Source of the DNA: Promethearchaeota archaeon
GTDB taxonomy: Archaea > Asgardarchaeota > Lokiarchaeia > Sigyniarchaeales > SOKP01
Reading direction: 5' to 3'
NCBI GenBank assembly: GCA_016840085.1
Contig: JAEOTA010000081.1
Coordinates: forward strand, 186,001-250,000
DNA length: 64,000 nt
Shown: in pieces, positions 45,627 to 53,738 of the stretch
How the letters are laid out: the number at the start of each line of letters is the position of its first letter
Numbering within the stretch: position 1 is the first letter of the stretch
Notes under the pieces: generated by a model
The model's input: the letters and a program-made list of their open reading frames with translations, nothing else
The model's database searches: none
Told to the model about the DNA's origin: nothing
Made by a program: the position numbers and the translations under genes

Positions 45627-48317
45627 ATGACTATCAGTGAAAATAAATTTGTCTATGATTTTAGCGAAGGTAATAAGGATTTAAAGAATTTACTCGGTGG
45701 AAAAGGAGCAAACCTGGCTGAAATGACAAAATTAGGTTTAAACATCCCACCAGGATTCACAATTACAACTGAAGCTTGCTTGTTATATTTCAGTGATCCT
45801 AAAGGTATGATGGAAAAACTAAAACCAACTGTGATGAAATATTTAAAAGCATTAGAGGAAAACACAGGAAAGGAATTTGGAGACAATAAAAACCCTCTTT
45901 TGGTAAGTGTACGAAGCGGGGCGCCGCAGAGCATGCCTGGAATGATGGACACAGTTCTGAACTTAGGATTAAACGACCAGAGTGTATTGGGCTTAGCAGA
46001 ACAAACTGAAAATCCACGTTTTGCTTATGACAGTTACAGACGCTTTATTCAGATGTTTGGGGACGTAGTAATGGGGATTGGGGATGAAAAATTCGAAAGG
46101 ATATTAAATAAATATAAAAGAACGATCGGGAGGAATGCCCAAGATACTGATTTAGGGGTTATGGATTTACAAAAAGTAATTGCTGATTATAAAGCATTAT
46201 ATGAAAAAGAAATTGGTTCAGCATTCCCTCAAGATCCGTTTGAACAATTATTTCTAGCAATTGAAGCAGTATTCAAATCTTGGAATAATAGGCGAGCAAT
46301 TACTTATAGAAAGATTAACAATATTCCTGATTTTGGAACAGCTGTTAATATTCAAGCAATGGCATTTGGTAATAAAGGATGGAATTCTGCTACAGGTGTT
46401 GTTTTTACAAGAGATCCTTCAACTGGAGAAAATAGAAAGTTTGGTGAGTATTTAACAAACGCGCAAGGGGAGGATGTTGTTGCGGGTATAAGGACTCCAA
46501 AAAAATTTGAAGATATGAAGGAAGAGTTTCCAGAGATTTATTCAGAATTATTGGGAACTATGGAAAAATTAGAAAAACACTATAGAGATATGCAAGATAT
46601 TGAATTTACAATTGAAGATGGGAAACTCAATATTTTGCAAACTAGAAATGGGAAACGTACACCTTCAGCAGAAGTAAAAATAGCTGTTGATATGGTTAAA
46701 GAAGGATTAATTACAAAAGAAAAAGCACTATTAGGGGTAGATCCAAAAAAAGTATCTAAATTATTATTTAAAAGTATAGATGAGAATTCTATAGTGCATG
46801 TACTCGCTCATGGAATTAATGCGTCCCCTGGTGCAGTTTCTGGGATTGCGATTTTTGATCCAGATACAGCAGAAGAATTAGCAAATCAAGGTCAAAAAGA
46901 AATAATTTTAGTTAGACCACAAACAAAACCAGATGATGTTCATGGTTTATATGCAGCTAGTGGAGTTTTAACGCAATTTGGTGGAAAAACATCTCATGCA
47001 GCAGTTGTTGCAAGAGGGATGGGAAAACCCGCGGTTGTAGGATGTTCTGATATAGAGATTTACGAAGAGGAAAAGGAATTTAGAGTTGCGGACATGGTTG
47101 TTAGAGAGGGTGATTATATAACAATAGATGGAACCACTGGACGTGTTATCGAAGGAAAAGTTCCTTTAATTGAGCCTGAAATTAAAGGAGAATTCCTAGA
47201 GTTATTAGAAATTGCTGATAAGCTAAAAACTCTCGGAGTTAGAGCTAATGCAGATACTCCTGCCGATGCTCTAAAAGCATTAGAATTTGGAGCAGAAGGG
47301 ATAGGACTGTGTAGAACTGAACATATGTTTATGGCACAAGATAGGTTACCGGTGGTGCAAAAGATGATAATGGCAAGGACGTTAGAAGAACGTCAAGATG
47401 CGCTTAATAAAATTTTACCGATGCAGAAAGGTGATTTTCTTGAAATATTTAAAATCATGGAAGGAAAGCCAGTAACCATTAGATTATTAGATCCTCCATT
47501 ACATGAATTTCTACCTGAATTAACCACGGTTCAATTAGAAAGCCAAGAACTAAAAATGACAAATGCGTTATCAAGATCATTACTTAATATTAGTCCATTA
47601 GATAATGAAATCACTGAAAAGAAAAAGGTTATTAGCTTAATCAGATCACTTTCGGAAGAAAATCCTATGATGGGACTAAGAGGTTGTAGATTAGGAATTG
47701 TGTGGCCTGAAATCAATGAAATGCAGGTTAAAGCAATGTTTCAAGCTGCCTGTGAATTAAAACAACAAGGTATAAATGTTATTCCAGAGGTGATGATTCC
47801 CCTTGTAGGGATGATCTCTGAATTACAATTCGTGAAAGCTCAATTAATGCAGGTCGCTTTAGAAACAATAAATGAATATAATGTAGATCTTGAATATAAG
47901 TTTGGTACAATGATAGAAATACCAAGAGCAGCTTTAACTGCTGATGAAATTGCGATTGAAGCAGAATTCTTTTCATTTGGAACTAACGATCTAACACAGA
48001 TGACGTTTGGTTTTTCTCGTGATGATGCTGAAGGTAAGTTCCTACCTATCTACTTAAATAAAGAAATATTAGAAAATAATCCATTTGAGATTCTTGACCA
48101 AGAGGGCGTTGGAAAACTAATGAAAATGGCTATCGAGCTTGGTAGAAAGACAAGACCAGATTTAAAGACAGGTATTTGTGGAGAACACGGTGGCGAACCC
48201 AGTTCTATTAAATTTGCTCATTTAATTGGCTTAGATTACGTTTCTTGTTCTCCTTTTAGAATCCCAGTTGCTAGAATTGCAGCAGCACAAGCTTCAATTG
48301 AAAATAAGAAAGCCTAG
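45627..48317 (+). CDS. ppdK: Pyruvate, phosphate dikinase
   Basis: Interconverts pyruvate, ATP and phosphate with PEP, AMP and pyrophosphate, and so works in gluconeogenesis or glycolysis. The N-terminal ATP-grasp domain has GGKGANLAEMTKLGL and SVRSGAPQSMPGMMDTVLNLG. The mobile domain carries the phosphohistidine H457 in GGKTSHAAVVARGMGKPAVVG. The C-terminal TIM barrel has GIGLCRTEHMF, FSFGTNDLTQMTFG and the catalytic Cys in TGICGEHGGEP. The 896-aa length is exact for PPDK and longer than PEP synthase. It is a single gene with about 165 bases upstream. Confidence 0.95.
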   Translation: MTISENKFVYDFSEGNKDLKNLLGGKGANLAEMTKLGLNIPPGFTITTEACLLYFSDPKGMMEKLKPTVMKYLKALEENTGKEFGDNKNPLLVSVRSGAPQSMPGMMDTVLNLGLNDQSVLGLAEQTENPRFAYDSYRRFIQMFGDVVMGIGDEKFERILNKYKRTIGRNAQDTDLGVMDLQKVIADYKALYEKEIGSAFPQDPFEQLFLAIEAVFKSWNNRRAITYRKINNIPDFGTAVNIQAMAFGNKGWNSATGVVFTRDPSTGENRKFGEYLTNAQGEDVVAGIRTPKKFEDMKEEFPEIYSELLGTMEKLEKHYRDMQDIEFTIEDGKLNILQTRNGKRTPSAEVKIAVDMVKEGLITKEKALLGVDPKKVSKLLFKSIDENSIVHVLAHGINASPGAVSGIAIFDPDTAEELANQGQKEIILVRPQTKPDDVHGLYAASGVLTQFGGKTSHAAVVARGMGKPAVVGCSDIEIYEEEKEFRVADMVVREGDYITIDGTTGRVIEGKVPLIEPEIKGEFLELLEIADKLKTLGVRANADTPADALKALEFGAEGIGLCRTEHMFMAQDRLPVVQKMIMARTLEERQDALNKILPMQKGDFLEIFKIMEGKPVTIRLLDPPLHEFLPELTTVQLESQELKMTNALSRSLLNISPLDNEITEKKKVISLIRSLSEENPMMGLRGCRLGIVWPEINEMQVKAMFQAACELKQQGINVIPEVMIPLVGMISELQFVKAQLMQVALETINEYNVDLEYKFGTMIEIPRAALTADEIAIEAEFFSFGTNDLTQMTFGFSRDDAEGKFLPIYLNKEILENNPFEILDQEGVGKLMKMAIELGRKTRPDLKTGICGEHGGEPSSIKFAHLIGLDYVSCSPFRIPVARIAAAQASIENKKA

Positions 48318-48443
48318 ATCCTTTTTTAATCTATTATCTTTAATTTTGTATCAAGCAAATATTAGGATAAATATACTCTTTGTATTTTTAAATCCGTAAA
48401 TGTTATATCAATTAATTTATTTACTAATTTATATAATATTAAA

Positions 48444-49559
48444 GTGAATGATAATATGCCTTTAACTTTAGATGAAAAGATTGCTCTATTAAAAGAAGTT
48501 GGAGAAGAAATCATTGAATTAAATGAATTAAAAGAAATGATTCAATGGAAAATTGATCATAATGAGGAAATCTATGCTTATGATGGATTTGAACCTTCTG
48601 GAGTGTTGACCATCGCTCAAGGGCTTTTAAGAGCAATTAATGTTAATAAAATTACTAAAGCAGGGATCAAATTCAAATTTTTAGTAGCCGATTGGCACGC
48701 TGCTGCCAATTTAAAATTTGGGGGGGATTTAGCAGTTATCAAGAAAGTAGGAGATTTCTTGATTGAAACATGGAAAGTATGTAATATGGATTTAAGCAAT
48801 GTTGAATTTATTTATGCTTCTGATCTAGTAAAAGAATCTTCATATTGGGAATTGGTATTAAAAATAGCTATTAATAGTTCCTTAAACAGAGTTAAAAGAT
48901 GTACTCAAATAATGGGAAGAAGTGAGTCAGAAAAGCTTTCTGCTTCACAAATTCTTTATCCTTTAATGCAAGCAGCAGATATTTTCTATCTTCCTGCAGA
49001 TATATGCCAACTAGGAATGGATCAAAGAAAAGTAAATATGTTAGCAAGAGAGCTTGCAAAAAGGTTGGATAGACCAAAACCTGTTGCAATTCATCATCAT
49101 ATGTTAATGGGATTATATAAACCACCTGCTACTGATTTGAACGGAATAGAAAGAACAATAGAAATCAAAATGTCAAAATCGGACCCAGATTCAGCTGTTT
49201 TTATGTTAGATTCTCCAGATGATGTAAAACGCAAAGTAAATAAGGCATATTGTCCTCCTAAACAAGTTGTTGAAAATCCTGTCCTGGAATATTGCAAATA
49301 TATAATTTTCGAGCTTGTTGATGTTTTTAAAGTCGAGAGACCTGAAAAATATGGTGGTAATGTTGAATATCTCTCATATGAGGAGCTGGAAAAAGATTAC
49401 CATGAAGGAAAGTTGAATCCACCCGATTTGAAACCAGCAGTAATATATTATTTAAACCAATTATTAAAACCAGTAATAGAACATTTTGAAAAAGATGAAA
49501 ATGCCCATAAATTATATGAATTTGTCCAAGCAGAATATAAAAAACATAGAACTAACTAA
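48444..49559 (+). CDS. tyrS: Tyrosyl-tRNA synthetase, archaeal type
   Basis: Class I synthetase charging tRNA-Tyr. YDGFEPSGVLTIAQG near residues 34-48 is the HIGH-region version of archaeal and eukaryotic TyrRS. DQRKVNMLARELA and KMSKSDPDSAVFMLD (the KMSKS loop, near 240) follow, and the C-terminus is helical with an anticodon-binding role. The 371-aa length is close to archaeal TyrRS, without a bacterial S4 domain. The start is GTG 48444, or possibly ATG 48456, which would remove four residues. The last codons lie within 22 bases of the next gene. Confidence 0.92.
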   Translation: MNDNMPLTLDEKIALLKEVGEEIIELNELKEMIQWKIDHNEEIYAYDGFEPSGVLTIAQGLLRAINVNKITKAGIKFKFLVADWHAAANLKFGGDLAVIKKVGDFLIETWKVCNMDLSNVEFIYASDLVKESSYWELVLKIAINSSLNRVKRCTQIMGRSESEKLSASQILYPLMQAADIFYLPADICQLGMDQRKVNMLARELAKRLDRPKPVAIHHHMLMGLYKPPATDLNGIERTIEIKMSKSDPDSAVFMLDSPDDVKRKVNKAYCPPKQVVENPVLEYCKYIIFELVDVFKVERPEKYGGNVEYLSYEELEKDYHEGKLNPPDLKPAVIYYLNQLLKPVIEHFEKDENAHKLYEFVQAEYKKHRTN

Positions 49560-49581
49560 AAAACAGAAGAGGAGTATTAAA

Positions 49582-51048
49582 ATGTCAGATAATCATGTAG
49601 TTGATATATTTTTGAATCCAAAATCAGTAGCAGTAATTGGAGCATCAAAAAACCCTATGAAGGGTGGATATCGTATTATAAATAATCTAATCGTCAACAA
49701 TTATAAAGGAAAGATCTTTCCTGTGAATCCTAACTCAGATGGTGAAGTTTTCAATTTAAAATTTAAGAAATCAATATTAGAAATTGAAGAAGAAGTCGAT
49801 TTAGCAATTTTTTATGTAGCTAACCGGATTATTCCAGAAATATTAAGAGATTGTATCAATAAACGTGTTAAAGCAGCACTTATTGAAACGTCAGGATTTG
49901 AAGAAGTGGGGGAAAAAGGACTTAAATTGAGAGATGAAATATTGAAAATAACAGATAGTTTTTCTAAGATACGGATTGTAGGTCCGAATTGTATGGGTCT
50001 CACAAAGATTGATGGAGATAGTGATAGTGAAGAAAGAGGTGGATTTTTTTCAGGTTTTGGTGTTTTTAATAAATATCGACGAGGAAACATAGCAATTATA
50101 ACTCAATCAGGAATGTTAAATGGAGGATATCTAATGAACCTGATGCGAAATTACCCTGATTTAGGAATTAGATATTCATGTTCAATAGGTAATAAAATGG
50201 ATTTAAGTGAAATAGAATTTTTGGAGTACTTTCTTGATGATCCTACTGTAAATGTTATAGCTTTGTATCTTGAATCTTTTAAAGATCCTCGGAAATTTAT
50301 TGAATTATGTAAGAAAACGAAAAAAATTCCTAATAAAACAATTATATTATTAAAAGGCGGAATCACACCTTTAGGGCAAAAAGCTTCTTTAAGTCATACA
50401 GGTTCGCTAGCAGAAAGTAATCAACTAATCAATGCTATAATTAAACAATCAGGTATAATTCAAGCAGAAAATTTGCACGATTTATTTCAATACACCAGAA
50501 CCTTTTCAATGATATATAAATCTGGAAAAAAATTACCTACATATGGTAAAGTATCTATGATGGCAGGATCTGGTGGAGCTGGCACTATTTCTGCTGATCT
50601 AACAATGAAATATGGATTAACCTTTCCAATTATGGGAGAAAAGACATATCAGGTTTTGAAAGATCTCTATCCTGAATGGATGCCTCCAAATCGATTCGCA
50701 CTTCTAGATTTATGGCCAACATTTGAAAAAGCGATGATGAACAACATCAGTCAAAAAGATGTAATGACAAAGATTTGGAAAGCAGTATTAGATGATCCTA
50801 AAATTGAAGGAGTCTTTAATATGATGTTCGTATCAAAGCGATTTAGTAATAGGTATGATGTTGAAGAAATGACACAGTATAAAACAGATAAGATAATATT
50901 TATGTGGATGGTTGGTGATATTCACGGAGTTCAGCGTATGACAAAATTATTTAATAAAAATAATATCCCTACTTTTCCGTCATTAGAAGAGATGATAAAA
51001 AATTTCTCAATATTAGTTCAAGAGTCAAAAAGTAAAAGTAAAAAATAA
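49582..51048 (+). CDS. ADP-forming acyl-CoA synthetase alpha-subunit-like protein
   Basis: CoA-binding and succinyl-CoA-ligase-like protein, 488 aa. The CoA-binding Rossmann domain is at about residues 7-125 (FLNPKSVAVIGASKNPMKGGYRI). The ligase domains have IRIVGPNCMGL and IAIITQSGML, and the phospho-His loop is KASLSHTGSLAES. It matches the alpha part of archaeal ADP-forming acetyl-CoA synthetase, but the ATP-grasp beta subunit is not fused or adjacent. GAGGAG precedes ATG 49582. It is 22 bases after tyrS and 15 bases before the Vps29-like gene, so these three may be co-transcribed. Substrate is unknown. Confidence 0.78.
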   Translation: MSDNHVVDIFLNPKSVAVIGASKNPMKGGYRIINNLIVNNYKGKIFPVNPNSDGEVFNLKFKKSILEIEEEVDLAIFYVANRIIPEILRDCINKRVKAALIETSGFEEVGEKGLKLRDEILKITDSFSKIRIVGPNCMGLTKIDGDSDSEERGGFFSGFGVFNKYRRGNIAIITQSGMLNGGYLMNLMRNYPDLGIRYSCSIGNKMDLSEIEFLEYFLDDPTVNVIALYLESFKDPRKFIELCKKTKKIPNKTIILLKGGITPLGQKASLSHTGSLAESNQLINAIIKQSGIIQAENLHDLFQYTRTFSMIYKSGKKLPTYGKVSMMAGSGGAGTISADLTMKYGLTFPIMGEKTYQVLKDLYPEWMPPNRFALLDLWPTFEKAMMNNISQKDVMTKIWKAVLDDPKIEGVFNMMFVSKRFSNRYDVEEMTQYKTDKIIFMWMVGDIHGVQRMTKLFNKNNIPTFPSLEEMIKNFSILVQESKSKSKK

Positions 51049-51063
51049 TACGGTTATAATACT

Positions 51064-51687
51064 ATGCGAATCTTATGCATTGGGGATTCACATATACCTA
51101 ATAGAGCTAAAGATCTCCCTGAACAAATATATAATAAATTAAATGATTTATCTAAAGAAGAATTATTTGATTATACTTTCTTTACTGGAGATATAATTAA
51201 TTATCCCGAGTTAATAGACTATTTGAAATTAAAAACTAAAAATAGTTTGTTTATAGTTATAGGAAACATGGATTATTATTATGGAAATCGAGATTCTCCC
51301 ATGTATCAAGAATTAGATATCTTTTTTGAAGATACTTCTAAATTAATTATAGGTTTAACTCACGGAGCAAAAATAAAACCAAGGGGAAATCAAACTCAAT
51401 TAGAAAAACTTGCTATTGAAAATAAATATCAAATATTAGTATCTGGTCACACTCATAAGGAAGAAATTGTTCTTACAAAAAAGGGTATTTTGCTAATCAA
51501 TCCTGGAAGTGTTACAGGTGCATGGTCTTTTCTAGCAACTGGTAATCCTTCCTTTGTAGAATTATACATCAATAAAAACACAAAAGAAATTGAAGTAAAT
51601 TTATTTCAAAAACAAAAGCAAACAAGGGAGATTAAACATTTCAAATATAATTACATCCTGAAGAATGATAAGATTCAAAATAAATAA
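51064..51687 (+). CDS. Vps29-like metallophosphoesterase
   Basis: Calcineurin-like fold, 207 aa. GDSHIPNRAKDLPEQ (residues 7-21) aligns with the opening of eukaryotic Vps29 (GDLHIPHR...LP). TGDII, GNMDYYYG, THG, and SGHTHKEE supply the Asp, Asn and His metal ligands. LLINPGSVTGAWSF followed by PSFVEL matches the Vps29 end better than the YfcE/MJ0936 phosphodiesterases. Metal ligands look intact, so it could still be a phosphodiesterase. In eukaryotes Vps29 is a retromer/retriever scaffold; whether the archaeal protein has a membrane-trafficking partner is unknown. Confidence 0.75.
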   Translation: MRILCIGDSHIPNRAKDLPEQIYNKLNDLSKEELFDYTFFTGDIINYPELIDYLKLKTKNSLFIVIGNMDYYYGNRDSPMYQELDIFFEDTSKLIIGLTHGAKIKPRGNQTQLEKLAIENKYQILVSGHTHKEEIVLTKKGILLINPGSVTGAWSFLATGNPSFVELYINKNTKEIEVNLFQKQKQTREIKHFKYNYILKNDKIQNK

Positions 51688-51774
51688 TAGAATGTTCTTG
51701 TCTTCTGTTTAAACTAAATTTCTTTTTTTAACTCAACAATATATGCTGAGTAATAATGAATTGCTAATATGTTT

Positions 51775-52182
51775 TTAATCCAAAACAATAATTTTGGGGA
51801 GTTTTAATCGCATACCAAGATTGTACTTGCCATCTGAGCCTTTTGAAAACCTTAATTTATTATATCCAAACCTATTCTTTTTAAATAACATATGAAGTGT
51901 TGAATTTTCTCCATTTGCAAAAAATAATAAATCTTCTGGAGTAATCATAACTTCCAAGTCATATTCCTCCAATTTTCCGCTTTTCATATTAAAACTTCCT
52001 TCTTCTGCTATTAAACTTAACCAAAAGTAAAGGTCTTCTTCAATTTGTAATCCTAAATTTATCTTTGCTTTAAAATTATTCAATAATTTTACATTATTAG
52101 AATTCTTTCTCTTATCCTTTATTATGCTTTCAATTGTTTGTTGAAAGGTAATAAAGAGATTTTCTTTTTCTTCTTCTTTCAT
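51775..52182 (-). CDS. Hypothetical protein with SCP2-like C-terminal part
   Basis: A 135-aa soluble protein. The central and C-terminal part (about residues 65-135) reads like an SCP2/sterol-carrier core: a beta pattern with DLEVMITPEDLLFFANGEN, then HMLFKKNRFGYNKLRF and an ending MRLKLPKIIVLD. The N-terminus is Lys/Glu-rich and helical. It is convergent with the Vps29-like gene. Homology to SCP2 is tentative; another SCP2-like protein is at 44161-44583. Confidence 0.5.
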   Translation of the reverse strand: MKEEEKENLFITFQQTIESIIKDKRKNSNNVKLLNNFKAKINLGLQIEEDLYFWLSLIAEEGSFNMKSGKLEEYDLEVMITPEDLLFFANGENSTLHMLFKKNRFGYNKLRFSKGSDGKYNLGMRLKLPKIIVLD

Positions 52183-52366
52183 TTTCTCTCTAGCTTATAT
52201 TATATATTTTGAATATATCCCCTTATATTCGTTTTTAAATCAAACAAATAATATTTGATATATTATTTATTAAATTTAATAAAAAAATAAATATTATTTA
52301 CAATTTAAAGAATTATTTTTATTGTTTTAAATCTAAAATTATTGAAATTAAAGGTGAAAAATGTAA

Positions 52367-53566
52367 ATGTGGTATTTTTATAGCCCTAACATAATATTTG
52401 GTGAAGAAGCTTTAGATTTTTTTGAAAATATAAGGGGAAAAAAATGTTTTATCGTTACTGATAAAATTATTGAGGATTTAGGACTTTTAAGAATCTTAAC
52501 TGAAAAGTTAGACAAATGTCAAAGGGTGTATACAGTTTTTAACGAAGTACTTCCAGATCCAAGAGAAGAAAGTGTTTTAAAAGCTAGAGAAATGTGTATT
52601 GATTATTCACCTGATTTAATTATTGCACTAGGAGGTGGTTCTGTTATAGATACTGCAAAAGCAGTTTGGTGTCTATATGAATTTCCAGAATATACTCTTG
52701 ATGATATTCAAGTTAATAACAATGAATTATATGCAATGGGCAAAAAGTCAAAATTAATTGCGATCCCTACTACTTCTGGAACAGGAGCTGAAACAACAAA
52801 TGTTGCAGTTATATCAAGATATGAGTATAATGTGTGGAGAAAACTTTTTTGCATGCATAAAGGTCTAGTCCCTACTTATGCCATTGTTGACCCAATATTT
52901 CCTAAAAAAATGCCTCCTAAATTAACAATATATACTGCTTTTGATGCTTTAGCACATTCGGTTGAAGGGTTGGTAACTCTCTGGAGAAATGAATTCAGTA
53001 ATGCTTTATGCTTAAAAGCTATAGAGCTTATATTTAAATATTTGCCAATAACTTATAATAATGGAGAAAATGAGGAAGCAAGGGATTATATGCATCAAGC
53101 AGCGAGCATATCGGGATTAGCTTTTGGAAATGCTCAAGTTATACTTGCACACACGTTAGGTCATAGCTTTGGCTCTATTTTTCATATTTCACATGGTGAA
53201 GCATGTGGTATTTCTCTTCCTTACGCTGTACAATATGTTTTAAATGATCCTGAAGGAGCGGCAGATACAATAAAGATTTATGCTAAATTAGCAAAACAGT
53301 TAGGTTGGGCTAAATGGAATGAAGAAAATAAAAAGGCAGCTTATAAAGTAGTAGAAAGGATTAAAGAACTCCAAAAAGAAGTTAATTTTCCTACAAAGCT
53401 TAAAGAAACAGGTGTTTCAGAAGAAGATTTTGAAAAATATCTTAAAACGTTAATTTTATTATGCTTTCAAGATTCTACTGGCGTATTAGGCCCAAGAGCT
53501 CCAAGTAAGGACGAATTTGAAAGACTATTTAGGTATGCATATGAAGGGAAAGATATTGATTTTTAG
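52367..53566 (+). CDS. Iron-containing alcohol dehydrogenase (group III)
   Basis: NAD(P)-dependent alcohol dehydrogenase, 399 aa. The nucleotide-binding GGGSVIDTAKA is near residues 89-99 and PTTSGTGAETT near 141-151. Metal ligands are in DALAHSVEG (Asp/His near 198-202), HTLGHSFGSI (near 267) and HGEACGISLPYAVQY (near 281). It likely interconverts aldehydes and alcohols; with AOR in the window, a reductive or oxidative aldehyde cycle is possible. The start region is unusual: GGTG, then ATG-TAA-ATG, so a start-stop pair directly precedes the true ATG at 52367. Confidence 0.88.
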   Translation: MWYFYSPNIIFGEEALDFFENIRGKKCFIVTDKIIEDLGLLRILTEKLDKCQRVYTVFNEVLPDPREESVLKAREMCIDYSPDLIIALGGGSVIDTAKAVWCLYEFPEYTLDDIQVNNNELYAMGKKSKLIAIPTTSGTGAETTNVAVISRYEYNVWRKLFCMHKGLVPTYAIVDPIFPKKMPPKLTIYTAFDALAHSVEGLVTLWRNEFSNALCLKAIELIFKYLPITYNNGENEEARDYMHQAASISGLAFGNAQVILAHTLGHSFGSIFHISHGEACGISLPYAVQYVLNDPEGAADTIKIYAKLAKQLGWAKWNEENKKAAYKVVERIKELQKEVNFPTKLKETGVSEEDFEKYLKTLILLCFQDSTGVLGPRAPSKDEFERLFRYAYEGKDIDF

Positions 53567-53738
53567 TTTAAATTTTTATTTTTTATTTTCTTAAAAAATT
53601 CATTTTTCAATAATCAAATTTCTTATTTGTTTCGTCAAACAGTAATTATGTTAAACATAAATATTACGATATGATATTATCTTTTTAAAGAATTCTTAAA
53701 ATTATTTTTACTAAGAAATTATTACAATAGTAAATGAC

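Noticed and set aside
45653..46017. Two minus-strand open frames in the ppdK 5' region
   Set aside because: Antisense shadows of conserved ATP-grasp coding sequence.
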